25,000 nt of DNA. It comes from Prorocentrum cordatum. Lineage: Eukaryota > Sar > Dinophyceae > Prorocentrales > Prorocentraceae. The position numbers were made by a program, and so were the translations under genes. The notes beneath the pieces are model-generated. The model was not told the origin of the DNA. It ran no database searches and saw only the letters and a list, made by a program, of their open reading frames with translations. This document shows, piece after piece, positions 1 through 9,128 of this stretch; position 1 is the stretch's first letter, and every line of letters begins with the position of its first letter. The stretch covers positions 1-25,000 of the forward strand of contig CAUYUJ010007250.1 in NCBI GenBank assembly GCA_963575745.1, in the 5' to 3' direction.

Positions 1-660
1 GGAGGAGGAGTTCTTGACGCTTCGCGCAAACTCACCAGTCCATCCATCCAGAGACGATGTCTAGAGGAGTTGCCTCGATCAGGGAAGTGGGCAGCACACA
101 GAGGAAGGGTCCCTCTTAGAGCGCTCTTTGGACACTCCTCTTGGAGCCTCTTGGGTGCCTCGGGGAGCCTCTTGGGGCATCTTGGGGTCTATTGGGAGCC
201 TCTTGGAGGCCTCTTGGGAGCATTCTGGGGCCTCCTTGGCGCCTCTTGGGGCCCCCTTGGGGCGCTCTTGGGAGCCTTGGGGGCGCTCGTTGAGCCATCT
301 TGGAGGAGACCGATCGAACAAGGGGGGGTGCTTAATTAGCCCTGCCCTCCTAGAGTGCCTAACTTTGTCTCTTGGACCCCTCTTGGAGCCCTCTTTGGGT
401 CGTATTGGGGCTCTCTTGGGCCTGGCCTCACTTGGAGCCATCATGGGCCCTCTTGGAGCCATCCTGGGGAGGTTCCGTGGCCACTCGGAGCCGTCTTGGA
501 GCCGTCTTGGAGCCTCTTGGAGCATCTTGGAAGCCACATTGAGCCATCTTGGGCTATCTTGAGCCATCTTGGAAGTCATTTTGGGCTCTCTGAGCCCCTC
601 CTAGAGCCATCTTGGGTTATCTTGGACCCTCCAACGACCCGCGACCCCACCCCTCCAGGT
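1..660. repeat. Degenerate GGAGCC(A)TCTTGG tandem repeat (upstream block)
   Basis: From about 120 to 640 the sequence is a degenerate tandem array of 9-15 bp units built from GGAGCC, CTCTTGG and CATCTTGG. It gives open frames in several phases with Gly/Ser/Leu/Trp-rich translations that resemble no protein. Bases 1-119 show nothing recognisable. The same repeat returns at 24768-24945. Confidence 0.85.
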
Positions 661-1050
661 CCAGGGGAGGGGGTAAGGTGGAGGGGTCAAGCTACCCACC
701 CGCCCGCAAGCCGTCTAGCTCACTCCCACACGCCCTCCCAACACATAAGTAACACCCGAGCCTGGGCGTGTTCAGCCGTCGACTTTGAATGGACAGCTAC
801 TGGGAACCAAAGCCGACCACAGGTGCGCGACGCTTGGGCGAGGTGCGCCACGCGTGCCAGGGGCGCCACGCGCGCCAGGCACCCCTGGAGCCCGAGCGTG
901 CCAGGCACGCCTGGTGCGCCAGATGCGCCACGTGCTCCGAGTGCGCCAGTTGTGCCGCACACTCCAGCCGCGCCAGATGCGTCATGTTCGGGGCACGTGC
1001 AGTGTGCGTCAGGCGCGCCTGCGCACGTGACAGCACACATCGGGAAACAT
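640..1050. repeat. GTGCGCCAGR-type short degenerate repeats
   Basis: Roughly 800-1040 is made of degenerate 9-12 bp direct repeats around GTGCGCCAG, GCGCCACG and GCGTGCCAGG. The stretch 640-800 before it is non-repetitive, pyrimidine-rich DNA with no recognised gene. Confidence 0.7.
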
Positions 1051-1500
1051 GTCGGCTCCCGCCGTCCTTGTCGAAAACCAATGCCCATTATTGTGTCTGG
1101 TGGGCCTGCGCACAGCAGGCCACGCGCCACCACCCCCGCCGTCCCTGTCAAAAACCATTTGACAGTGATCGCGGGATGGCCGCGCATGATCCAGATTTGG
1201 CCGCGAGGTGCATGTTGTATTGTCTTTTGTCAGGGATGGTAGCCCTGCGCACGGCAGGGAATATGCTGGCACCCCCGCCATCCCTGTAACATCAATACGC
1301 AGTGTTCGCGGGCCTCACGAGCATGACTCAAGACCTTACCCCAAAGTGTATTTTGCTTTGTTTTTTGACATGGATGGCGGGGGGGGGGGGCGCATCGGGT
1401 TGGCCGCGCATGCTCCGAATTTGGAGGCAGAGTGCGGTTTGCATGGTGTATTGACGGGTATGGTGGGGGGCGGGCCTCATGGAGTCGGCATGGTTCCTGG
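1050..1500. repeat. Long degenerate repeats around GCCGTCCCTGTC and TTGGCCGCGCATG
   Basis: GCCRTCCYTGT occurs near 1060, 1138 and 1278. A related TTGWCA-GGATGG pattern occurs near 1364. A block reading GGCCGCGCATGATCC at about 1179 recurs as GGCCGCGCATGCTCC at about 1401, followed in both by GATTTGG or AATTTGG and, later, GCATG-TTGTAT or GCATG-GTGTAT. This indicates a diverged duplication of about 220 bp, interrupted by a G11 run at 1380-1390. There is no coding signal. Confidence 0.6.
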
Positions 1501-1624
1501 TTGGACGCCGGCCGGGGCCGGGTGGAGGAGGGGGTGCACACTAACAAGGAACAGTGATCAACCCCTCCCCGAAGTGGAAGAGGGAGGGGTGGAGGAGGAA
1601 ACGCGCTAGACCACCTACGCCCAG

Positions 1625-1800
1625 AGGGCTGGTGGGATTTCGTAGCCAAACGGGGTGGCCACGACCCTCCCAGACGAGCTGTTTTAGTCCCCCAGCCAGG
1701 CCAGCCATGGAAAAGGGCGGCCTTTTGCCCAGACCCCGCGGAACCCGCCAAGACAGCTCCAATCAGACCCACCCAAAAATCAGACCCCCCATTTTATCAT
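1625..1800. repeat. Family B element, diverged copy
   Basis: This stretch shares an ordered set of words with the palindromic element at 5578-5755: GATTTCGTA at the left, ACCCTCC-AGAC-AG, then CAAGACAGCTCCAATCAGACCC, then CAGACCCCCC with ATTTTATCATGA at the right. Both ends are AT-richer than the middle. It lies in the DNA upstream of exon 1. Another copy on the same strand supports a dispersed family. Confidence 0.6.
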
Positions 1801-1899
1801 GACATCCAGACTATCTTTATCGCCATCCTCCCAGAACTTTTCTTCGTTTTCAGCGTCTGGGGGTCCTCGCCAGCCCTAGGACTGTCAAAAACAGGCCAG

Positions 1900-2040
1900 G
1901 ATGAACAATCACTCCCAGACCCTCGACGTCAAGTCGTTTTTTGGCGGTCCCGAGGCCCGGCAAGGGCCCCCAGAGGCCGAAAATAATGAAAAACCCTCCG
2001 CTGTGATTTTGTTCATGACTCGAGGGCTCTTGGGATGTGG
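1900..2040 (+). repeat. Family C dispersed element, copy 1
   Basis: It contains the family core: CAAGTCGTTTTTTGGCGG, GGTCCCGAGGCCCGGC, AGGGCCCCCAGAGGCCGAA, and a right part AAAACCCTCCGCTGTGATTT. Other copies are at about 7225-7375 (+), 7935-8060 (-), 18600-18720 (+), 20168-20360 (-) and 22235-22300 (-, partial). Confidence 0.75.
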
Positions 2041-2089
2041 TCCAGAGCTCCGAGGGCCCCGCATTGAGAAATCACAGCATCGGAGGTCC

Positions 2090-2228
2090 TGGCTTCCCTC
2101 GTCTTCGCCTTTTTGGGGGCCTCCTGGCAGGCCCTCGCCGCCACGGCTGGATTTGCCGCGATCTTCGGGTCAGACTGCACCCCACGAGAGGTCCGGGGAG
2201 TGGCGGTATCGGCAATTATCTTCCCAGA
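2090..2228 (+). repeat. Family D element, copy 1
   Basis: This is the same sequence as at 3440-3580 and 21535-21735: CTCCTGGCAGG, CCGCCACGGCTGGATT, CGAGAGGTCCGGGGAGTGGC, then a short pyrimidine run to TTCCCAG. All three copies lie in non-coding DNA next to AK-HSDH exons. The third ends precisely at an acceptor. Confidence 0.75.
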
Positions 2229-2369
2229 TCTCCAGCGATGTTTTTTTCTTTTTCAATCTGGGCGTGCCTGGGGACCATCACACATGGATCTGGGGCGCAA
2301 CACTACCCCCAGGTAAGGGTGGTCGGGTGCCCCGGGGCCGTTTTTGTTGTTTTAGTTTTTGTGCTTTTG

Positions 2370-2372
<3 letters not shown>

Positions 2373-2420
<48 letters not shown>

Positions 2421-2580
2421 TATATAAATATAAAACATAAACATATGTATATATATGTATAGATATATATATATATATATATTTGTTTATACGCACGTAT
2501 ATGTACAGACACATATATATACACATCTATATGCGTACATATATATATACATATGTATGTATATTAGTCAGACAATTCAA
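2373..2580. repeat. T43 homopolymer followed by (TA)-rich simple repeat
   Basis: An uninterrupted run of about 43 T (2373-2415) is followed by alternating TA/TATG/CATATA sequence to about 2570. This is the most AT-rich part of a GC-rich window. Perfect GTAAGGGTGG at 2315-2324, after CCCCAG, is a consensus-like donor, but no homologous exon was recognised before it. Confidence 0.95.
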
Positions 2581-2613
2581 TCGGAGGCTGTCTGGGCTCT
2601 TGTTTCCCCAGAG

Positions 2614-2904
2614 GCGTCCTCGATGGGCCTGGGCGAGAAGGGGCAGGCCATGGACACGATCCAGCCCCTGTGGGACACGACCATGGAGAAGATGCAGGAC
2701 ATGTGGAGCAGCACCTTTGCCGCGCTCCCCGCCGGCGCCAAGGCTCCCCTCCTGGTCATCACCGGGTTCGTCTGCAGCACCCTGGACGGCCGCCCCACCA
2801 CGCTGAAGCGCAGCGGCTCGGACTACTCCGCCACCATCTTCGCCAAGGTGCTGGGGTCGGCGTCCGTGACCTTCTGGAAGAATGTGAACGGCGTGTACAC
2901 CGCG
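2614..2904 (+). CDS. AK-HSDH exon 1 (first recognised): C-terminal half of aspartate kinase catalytic domain
   Basis: The 97 codons include [38 protein letters not shown] and [10 protein letters not shown]. These correspond to conserved aspartokinase segments: the R-x-G-SDYSA substrate/ATP-binding loop and the D/N-GVYTADPR motif. The motif is split after TA and continues as DPRR in the next exon. A pyrimidine stretch and CAGAG precede the exon. I chose the start at 2614 so that the acceptor is AG|G like all the others, though 2612 after the first CAG is possible. The exon ends at a GA donor (GATCTCGAAG), which is unusual in most eukaryotes but known in dinoflagellates. Upstream kinase exons were not found in the window. 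The codons are very G/C-rich at the third position, unlike the flanking low-complexity DNA. Confidence 0.93.
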
Positions 2905-3217
2905 GATCTCGAAGAAGAGAAAATGCCATAGACAGAAACTGTTGGCGCTCCCCGCGGATTTCTCGGATCCGCGCCGGGCCCCCGGCGGCGCCTCCAGCGC
3001 CGCCCATGGCGCGCTCCGCGCTCCAGGGAGGGGGGCTCCAGCGCAGATCCGAAGAATCCGCGCGGACCGCCGAACGTTTGTGTGTTCTGCCGCTTTTTTC
3101 TTCTAGGTCCTAGAAGAAAAAAGCGGCAGAAACACAAACTTTGGCCTTATTCTGGGGTTACTTTAACGATTTTCTTACTTGGAGGCCCCTGGCTCCCCTT
3201 GCCGCTCACAATTCTAG
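2905..3217 (+). repeat. Intron 1: palindromic element E-a plus start of a second E copy
   Basis: The GA donor begins GATCTCGAAGAAGAGAAA, the same left end as element E-e at 8659. Inverted arms lie at about 2937-2995 and 3028-3082: GCGGATTTCTCGGATC on the left and GATCCGAAGAATCCGCGCGG on the right. The right end reaches CCGCTTTTTTCTTCTAG at 3107. It is followed at once by its own reverse complement, a perfect 23-bp stem with a 1-nt loop (3085-3107 / 3109-3131), which reads as the left end of another E copy. The intron acceptor is ATTCTAG at 3217. Confidence 0.85.
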
Positions 3218-3789
<572 letters not shown>

Positions 3790-4474
3790 GGTATACGGTC
3801 GGGGGGACGCCTGGAACAAGTGGGACGATCAGGAGGAGGACGTCACCATGAAGGACTTCCCGGTCAAGGCCATCACGTCCATCGAGAAGGTGTCGCTGGT
3901 GACCATCTCGGGCGCATCCTTTCTGGGCACCATGGGCGTGGCTCGCCGGATGATGCAGGCTCTGGAGACGGCTGGCGCCAACGTGATCCTCGCCTCCCAG
4001 GGATCCTCCGAGCACTCCATCACCGTGGCGGTCGATGCGGGCGATCAGGACCGTGCGGTGGAGGGCTTGAAGGAGGCCTTCGCCATTGAGCTCGCGCGGG
4101 ACTCCGAGATCAGAGTGGCCCCGAAGCCGGACTGCAGCATCGTGGCGATCATCGGTGAGGGCATGAAGGAGCGCACAGGCATCGCGGCGCGCTTCTTCAA
4201 CTCCCTGGGGCGGGCCCAGGTGAACGTAGTCGCCATTGCGCAGGGCGCATCGGAGCGAAACATCTCGGTGGTGGTGCCGCGTGGGGACCTTTCCCGCGCG
4301 CTGCGCGCTATTCACGAAGGCTTCACGCTGTCGAACATGAACATGGGAATCGGGATCATCGGCACCGGACTGGTTGGTTCGGAGGTCGTCAAGCAGCTCG
4401 CCAAGTTCGAGGCATCCCAGGGCAGGATGCAGAAGCTCCCGGCCATGATGCAGTCGAAGAACCTCAACATCGAG
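3790..4474 (+). CDS. AK-HSDH exon 3: tandem ACT regulatory domains and start of the NADPH-binding fold
   Basis: This is the largest exon (228 full codons plus one completing base). A linker, VYGRGDAWNKW, follows HPGTR of exon 2. The first ACT domain follows (VSLVTISGASFLGTMG to SSEHSITVAVD), then the second (CSIVAIIGEGMKERTG to ASERNISVVVPRGDLSRAL). In homologues such domains bind threonine or other effectors for feedback control. The exon closes with the dinucleotide-binding motif GIGIIGTGLVGSEVVKQL, with GTGLVG as GxGxxG. It ends in phase 0 at ATCGAG, before a GT donor. The 11-mer ATCGAGGTGCG spans this end and recurs at the start of the next exon. No frameshift or stop is seen in 685 nt. 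Confidence 0.95.
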
Positions 4475-5132
4475 GTGCGTGGTGGGGCTCCGTGCTGCGC
4501 ACAGCCAGGCCCCCCCCAGGCAGTCCTGGCCGGCCTCCGTAAAACGACGCGAAGATCGGGACAAAATCGGATCGGGATAACTCGAAATCTCTGAGAATCG
4601 GCGGGTTTGGAGGATGTATTGGGCGCCGCGGCCGCTCCAGAGCGTTCCGGAACGCTCTGAGAGCGCTCCGGAACGCTCTGGAGCGATTTATCCCGATCCT
4701 AGCCCTGTTTGACTCCACAGGCCCTCCGAGCGGTCCGAGCTGGCCTCAGCAGGCCCCCCCGGGCGGTCCGGGGCGGTCCCAACGCGTCAGAAGCCCGGGG
4801 CGCGGGCCGCCCCATGGGGCGCCGTCGGAGGCGGCGCCGGGGCGCCGAGACCGCCCCGGACTGCTCGGAGGGGGGCCTGCTGCGGCCAGCCGGGTCTGCC
4901 TGGGGGGGAGGGGGGGGGGCTGCTCGTTCGGGGGTGGGCAGAACCCCCAGCGGTGACACGTCGATTCGTGAATTCTCCGTTTTCGGTTCTCGAGGGGGCG
5001 CCGTGGCCGCTGCTTTCCAGGGCTTGCGCCCGCCAGGTTTGGGCCTCAGGCCGTTTCCACTCAACCACGTTTTGCTAAAGGGGGGTCTGTCCATCCCCGA
5101 CTTGTGCGCAGCCCGAAGCTTTACGAATCGAG
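4475..5132 (+). repeat. Intron 3: two foldback structures inside an intron bounded by an 11-bp direct repeat
   Basis: The intron lies between two copies of ATCGAGGTGCG (4470-4480 and 5128-5138). Near both ends is an inverted GCTGCGCACA / TGTGCGCAGC pair. An almost perfect palindrome of Alu-like size (53 bp, 4633-4685) is built from CAGAGCGTTCCGGAACGCTC. A further foldback has arms of about 40 bp at 4739-4778 and 4849-4890 (GCTGGCCTCAGCAGGCC versus GGCCTGCTGCGGCCAGC). The intron is GT-AG. The rest is GC-rich with no gene. Confidence 0.8.
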
Positions 5133-5333
5133 GTGCGCATGATCGCGGACTCGAGCAAGATGGTGCTGTCCGAGCACGGCCTCCCGCTGGAGGGGCTCGA
5201 CATGGAGGAGGGCGGCACCAGCATCCCGGCGTGGGAGAAGAAGGTCGCGGAGCTCGGGGCTGACTTCCAGGTGGTGCCGACCGAGATGGGCGTGCTCGAG
5301 GATTTCCTCGACACCAAGCGCATACCCCACAAG
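5133..5333 (+). CDS. AK-HSDH exon 4: Rossmann-fold continuation of homoserine dehydrogenase
   Basis: Sixty-seven codons begin VRMIADSSKMVLSEHGLPLE. This matches the position and style of the RV-x-GI-x-x-SKKMLLS strand after the GxGxxG helix in AK-HSDH proteins. The exon continues through IPAWEKKVAELGADF and ends DFLDTKRIPHK. The acceptor is ATCGAG|GTGCGC. The donor is CACAAG|GCAGGG, a GC donor in phase 0, which joins HK to VIIDCT in the next exon. The last 29 nt of coding sequence reappear slightly changed at 5551-5579 inside the intron. The middle of this exon is the least conserved part of the enzyme, so the assignment depends on the frame and both junctions. Confidence 0.9.
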
Positions 5334-6060
5334 GCAGGGCTCCTTTCGACTCCTTCGATTCGATTCGATTCGACTCCGACGGGTTCCCATGCCGATTCGG
5401 TTCGACTTCGGATTCCGATTCGGATTCCGATTTCGCAACGGAGGCCCTTCAAGCCTGCCGATCTCGGCCGATTCGACTTCGCCCGACTTGGCTGCCGATT
5501 TCCGCCGATCCGATTCATTTGGATCACCGATCCGACTTCTCGATCCGATTAGACTTCCTCGACCCCAAGCGCATACTCCAGATTTCGTAATAAAAGGGAG
5601 GGGGTCTGGACCCTCCAAGACAAGCCATTTCAGACCCCCCCCCGGTGGGAGAACCCTCCAAAACATCGTCCCCAGACCCCCCCAGGCCCTCCAAGATAGC
5701 CTGGAAGAGACCCCCCCCCGAAATGAGACCCCCCTCCCTTTGTTATGAAATCTGGAGTACCCCGCAAGTTCCGAAGACGGAGAAACGGCACAGAGATAAA
5801 CTTTCGGCTTGGATCGGCACCGAGCCCCCCCTGGCGGCGCTGCCGGCGCCGCTGCGCGCTCCGCGCGCCAGGGAGTATTGAGGCAGGGAGGAGGAGGGAC
5901 TCCTCCTCCTCCTCCTCCTCCTCCTCCTCCTCCTCCTCCTCCTCCTCCTCCTCCTCCTCCCTGCCAGGGAATTGGGACTCCCTGGCAGGGGGGAGGGCTT
6001 AGCGCAGAACCAGGACATCCGCGCGAGGTGTGCTCATGCCGTGCATTCCTTCCTCCGGAG
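5334..6060 (+). repeat. Intron 4: GATTC repeats, copy of exon 4 end, family B palindrome, partial E-b, (CTC)n
   Basis: Contents in order are as follows. GATTC/GATTCC simple repeats lie at 5345-5545. A copy of the exon 4 tail is at 5551-5579. Palindromic family B element is at 5578-5755, with arms 5578-5607 and 5726-5755 (CCAGATTTCGTAATAAAAGG versus a near-exact complement). A partial E element at about 5776-5875 has TAAACTTTCGGCTTGGATCG. A (CTC)n tract is at 5900-5961. A perfect 12-bp hairpin, CCCTGCCAGGGA, is at 5959-5970 / 5979-5990. The intron is GC-AG. Confidence 0.8.
5578..5755. repeat. Family B palindromic element
   Basis: Terminal inverted arms of 30 bp (CCAGATTTCGTAATAAAAGG... and its near complement ...TTGTTATGAAATCTGG) enclose C-rich direct repeats of CCCTCCAAGA type. 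The left arm abuts the duplicated exon 4 fragment. The structure is that of a small non-autonomous foldback/MITE-type element with no coding capacity. Confidence 0.75.
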
Positions 6061-6176
6061 GTGATCATCGATTGCACCCCCTCGGAGGAGGTTGCCAAGA
6101 ACTACCCGAGATGGCTGCGCAAGGGGATCCACGTGATCTCCGCCAGCCACTGTGTCGGCTCGGGGCCGCTCGACAG
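6061..6176 (+). CDS. AK-HSDH exon 5: end of homoserine dehydrogenase cofactor domain
   Basis: The translation VIIDCTPSEEVAKNY, then WLRKGIHVISAS and GSGPLDR, aligns with the HSDH segment V-x-VDCT-x-x-x-x-A-x-x-Y-x-x-WL-x-KGIHV-x-x-x-NK-x-x-x-SGPLD. The acceptor is CCGGAG|GTGATC. The donor is CGACAG|GTCAGG in phase 2. The usual Asn-Lys pair just before the SGPLD element, which packs against cofactor and substrate in HSDH structures, reads Ser-His here (codons AGC CAC in ISASHCVGSGPLD). The rest of the motif is well kept, so this is either a real active-site substitution or a local sequence or allele difference. Confidence 0.92.
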
Positions 6177-7477
6177 GTCAGGCTGGCCGACAGACCGGGG
6201 CTCGGGGGGGCCAGGCGGGGGCCGGTGAGGCCCGGCCCGGCCGTGTCCATGGCTTGCCCCCCCAAGTTGTGATGAAGATTACATCGGAGGAGAGCAGAAC
6301 TCATCGAGAACAGAAGCCCCTAACCTTGATAACACGACGAGGACGTGCCGTTTTCGCATCAAGGATCACAGGTCTGGGCGGTTTGGTCTGATGCATCTTC
6401 AGGAAAGACCCCCCCGCCACCCCTAATGTCTTTTGGTCCTCCTGACGTAGGTCCCCTCCCAAAGGGTTCGGGGCCCCTTTGTTTGGTCCGTCAGAAGCTG
6501 CACACAAGCATAAACTTTCGGAGCTCCGGGCGGATTTCTGGGATCTGCACTGGGCCCCCTCCCAGGCGGCTCGCCTCGGGCAGGAGCGCGCCAGGGGCGG
6601 CGCAGGAGGCGCCGCCAGGGAGGGGGCCCAGCGCAGATTCCCAGACGGCCGCGCGGAGCGTCGAGAGTTTCTGTTCCTGCTGCTCTCTCTTCCTCTACTG
6701 CAGCGAGACGCCGAAATCAGGACCACTCCTCCTCCTCCTCCTCCTCCTCCTCCTCCTCCTCCTCCTCCTCCCTCCTCCTCCTCCTCCTCCTCCTCCTCCT
6801 CTTCCTCCTCCTCCTCCTCTTCCTCCTCCTCTTGCTCCATCTGGCCGGCGCAGCGTTTCGCCCTCCACGTCGCGTCGCTGCTCGAGGCTGTGCTCTTGCC
6901 CACGCGCTGGTCGGCGTAAGCCTCGCGAGTGAATCTGGGCTCGGGGGGGGCCTCCAGTGGCCGGGCCGTTCCTCAGATCGGGGTCGGGGAGCCCATGCGT
7001 GGCCGAGGGGGCTCGCCGTTGCCAGAAAATCTCCTTCGTTCCTTGGCCAGCCTTCCTTCTGGTCCTCATGGTAGCACGATGGCTGTAACCTAGGATTTCT
7101 GGGATCGGTGCTGGGCCCCCTGCTCCCTGGCGCGCTCCCTGCGCCAGAGAGGGGGGGTCCCGCGCCGTTCCTCCTCCTTCCGCATTCCCTGCGCCTACAC
7201 GTCCTCGATACGGGGCTCCCGGAAGTCCCGACCCTTTCCCCAGCACTGGCCTTTCATCCCGAGTCGTTTTCGCCCGGTCCCGGGGGCCCAGGGGAGTGAG
7301 AGGGCCCCCAGAGGCCGAAGACGGCCAAAAAATCTGCCGTCGTGATTTTGTTAGGACTCGAGGGGGCCCCCTCGCTTCTTGTTCCGCGCTCCCTGTGGTG
7401 GCACGATGGCTGTAGGACACCAGCCGGGCTGCCGCCCGCCTGGTCGGCCCGCCCCTGGTCTCCCGGCCGCCCGGAAG
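6177..7477 (+). repeat. Intron 5: E-c, (CTC)n, partial E-d, family C copy 2
   Basis: Element E-c spans about 6500-6690 (CATAAACTTTCGGAGCTCC at left, GCGCGGAGCGTCGAGAGTTT at right). A (CTC)n tract lies at 6725-6833. A partial E-d copy is at about 7090-7195 (GGATTTCTGGGATCGGTGCT and one inner arm). Family C lies at about 7225-7375 (CATCCCGAGTCGTTTTCG, GGGCCCCCAGAGGCCGAA, CGTCGTGATTTTGTTAGGAC). Sequence between these is GC-rich and not recognised. Confidence 0.75.
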
Positions 7478-7496
7478 GTGGACGGACACACTGGAG
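7478..7496 (+). CDS. AK-HSDH exon 6, candidate 19-nt microexon
   Basis: One base completes the Arg codon of GPLDR. The six codons that follow read W-T-D-T-L-E, joining in phase to ATRSGGRWLYE of the next exon. Homologues have roughly 12-18 residues between SGPLD and the [FL]YE-[AT]-T-[IV]-GA motif, and with this microexon the spacing fits. The acceptor is CGGAAG|GTGG and the donor is CTGGAG|GCGGCG (GC). The same CTGGAGGCG occurs at the start of the next exon. The sequence after the donor would translate as AARTGGR, a near copy of ATRSGGR, so splicing could slip within the duplicated block. The microexon is inferred from spacing and phase only. Confidence 0.45.
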
Positions 7497-7698
<202 letters not shown>

Positions 7699-7779
7699 GC
7701 GACGCGCTCGGGCGGCCGGTGGCTCTACGAGACGACGATCGGGGCGCAGATGCCCGTCATCTCCACCATCCACGACCTC
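7699..7779 (+). CDS. AK-HSDH exon 7: start of HSDH catalytic domain
   Basis: Twenty-seven codons read ATRSGGRWLYETTIGAQMP then VISTIHDL. They match the HSDH motif [FLY]-YE-[AS]-[TS]-[IV]-GA-x-[LM]-P-[IV]-[IL]-[ST]-T, which lines the substrate site. The acceptor CTGGAG|GCGACG directly abuts a GGC-rich trinucleotide tract. The donor is placed at CTC|GCGCGAG (GC, phase 0), so that HDL joins to VQTGDD. The last part of this exon plus the first bases of the intron are duplicated at 7866-7927, so an alternative, frame-shifted second donor exists. Identity is firm, and the 3' end is less so. Confidence 0.86.
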
Positions 7780-8658
7780 GCGCGAGCCCCAGACGACGAC
7801 GCCGCCGCCGCCGACGACGACGACGACGATGCCGACGACGCCGACGACGACGACGACGGCGACGAAGATCGGGGCGCAGATGCCCGTCATCCCCACCATC
7901 CACGACCTCGGGCGAGCCCCAGACCCCCTGGGGTCATGACATAACACCCCCGACGGCAGGCTCTCGGCCGCTCTCGATCTCTGGGGGCCCCCGCCGGGGC
8001 TCCGGGGCCACCCCCGAGAAACGACTCGGGAGGAACGCCCGGCCTGGGGAAGGGGTCTGTGGGCCCCTTGGTCGGCGGCGTGCCCGGGGTGGGCAGTGCA
8101 ACGGGGCGGGCCTCCTCAGAAGGCGCCGAAGGCCCCCGGCCTTCTGCGAGGTCTTTTTGTCGGCCCGCATTCTGGGCCCGCGTGCCTTCCTCGCCTGGCC
8201 CGCGTGTCTTTGTCGGCCTGTCCCGTGGTCCGGGCAGGCGAACGCATGCCGGTTGCTCGTCTCCCTCGGTCTGCTCAGGCGCTTTTCCGCGCGCCGTCCG
8301 GGGCCCAGCCCGCCGCGGCCGGTGAGCAGACCGCTTCTGCTTCTTCTTCTTCTTCTTCTGAGAAGCTTTCTTAGCGTTCCCCGAAGACGCGGGAAGCTTG
8401 TCAGAAGGCCGGAGGACTTCTGAGAAGCCCCGCCGCGCTTTCTAAGGAGGCCTCCTCCTCCTCACTTCCCCCCCCCGCGCTCGCCGCCAACTGGGGGTCC
8501 AGCCTGCGAGGAGATCACGACGTTGGGGGTCTGGGGCCTCAGCTGACCCTCAGGAGGGGGCGGAGGACGCGGAAGCAAGGAGGATGAGGAGGACGAGGAG
8601 GAGGATGATGATGATGATGAGGAGGAGGAGGAGGAGGAGGAGGAGGAGGAAGACCAGC

Positions 8659-8850
8659 CTATCTCGAAGAAGAGAAATCAGCATAAACAAAAGCTTTCGG
8701 AGGTTCGCGTGGGTTCCTTGGTTCGGCGTGGGACCCCCCCCCTGGCGGCCCCCTGGCGCGCGGAGCGCGCCAGGGAGGTCCAGCGTCGTTCCAAGGAACC
8801 CGCGCGGAGTTCAGGAAGTTTGTGTTTGTGCAGTTGCTTGTTCCTCTACG
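8659..8850 (+). repeat. Palindromic element E-e (complete copy)
   Basis: The left end is ATCTCGAAGAAGAGAAA then GCATAAACAAAAGCTTTCGG. The right end is GGAGTTCAGGAAGTTTGTG then CAGTTGCTTGTTCCTCTACG. The arms GTTCGCGTGGGTTCCTTGG and CCAAGGAACCCGCGCGGA are nearly perfect complements, around a GC-rich loop with GCGCGCGGAGCGCGCC. The right end equals that of E-g except that E-g has CTGTAG|G, a working acceptor, where this copy has CTCTACG. Confidence 0.85.
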
Positions 8851-8991
8851 ATCGGGGCTCGAGCGTGGGTGTGGATCGCTGATCCAGCGATCGCTGCCCA
8901 GGATCGAGGCGCGACCCATGGGACCTGGGCCCTGATGCCCGCCGAGCAGCCCTTCTCCCCCACCCTTGACCTGACACCCAGCGGGAGTCCA

Positions 8992-9062
8992 TAATAATAA
9001 TAATAATAATAATAATAATAGCAATAATATGAATAATAATACGAATAATAGTAGTAGTAGTC

Positions 9063-9128
<66 letters not shown>

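Noticed and set aside
540-600. AGCCATCTTGGGCT and GTCATTTTGGGCTC, resembling the dinoflagellate spliced leader
   Set aside because: The match is partial and arises from the local GGAGCC/CATCTTGG repeat. No full 22-nt leader or nearby coding start is present.
355-1242. Plus-strand open frame of 295 codons
   Set aside because: It consists of Trp/Leu/Gly/Ser and Ala/Arg repeats from degenerate tandem DNA, with competing frames of similar length and no motif.
2200-2324. Possible upstream kinase exon ending at CCCCAG|GTAAGGG
   Set aside because: The donor is good, but none of the three frames before it resembles an aspartokinase segment, and the region overlaps family D repeat DNA.
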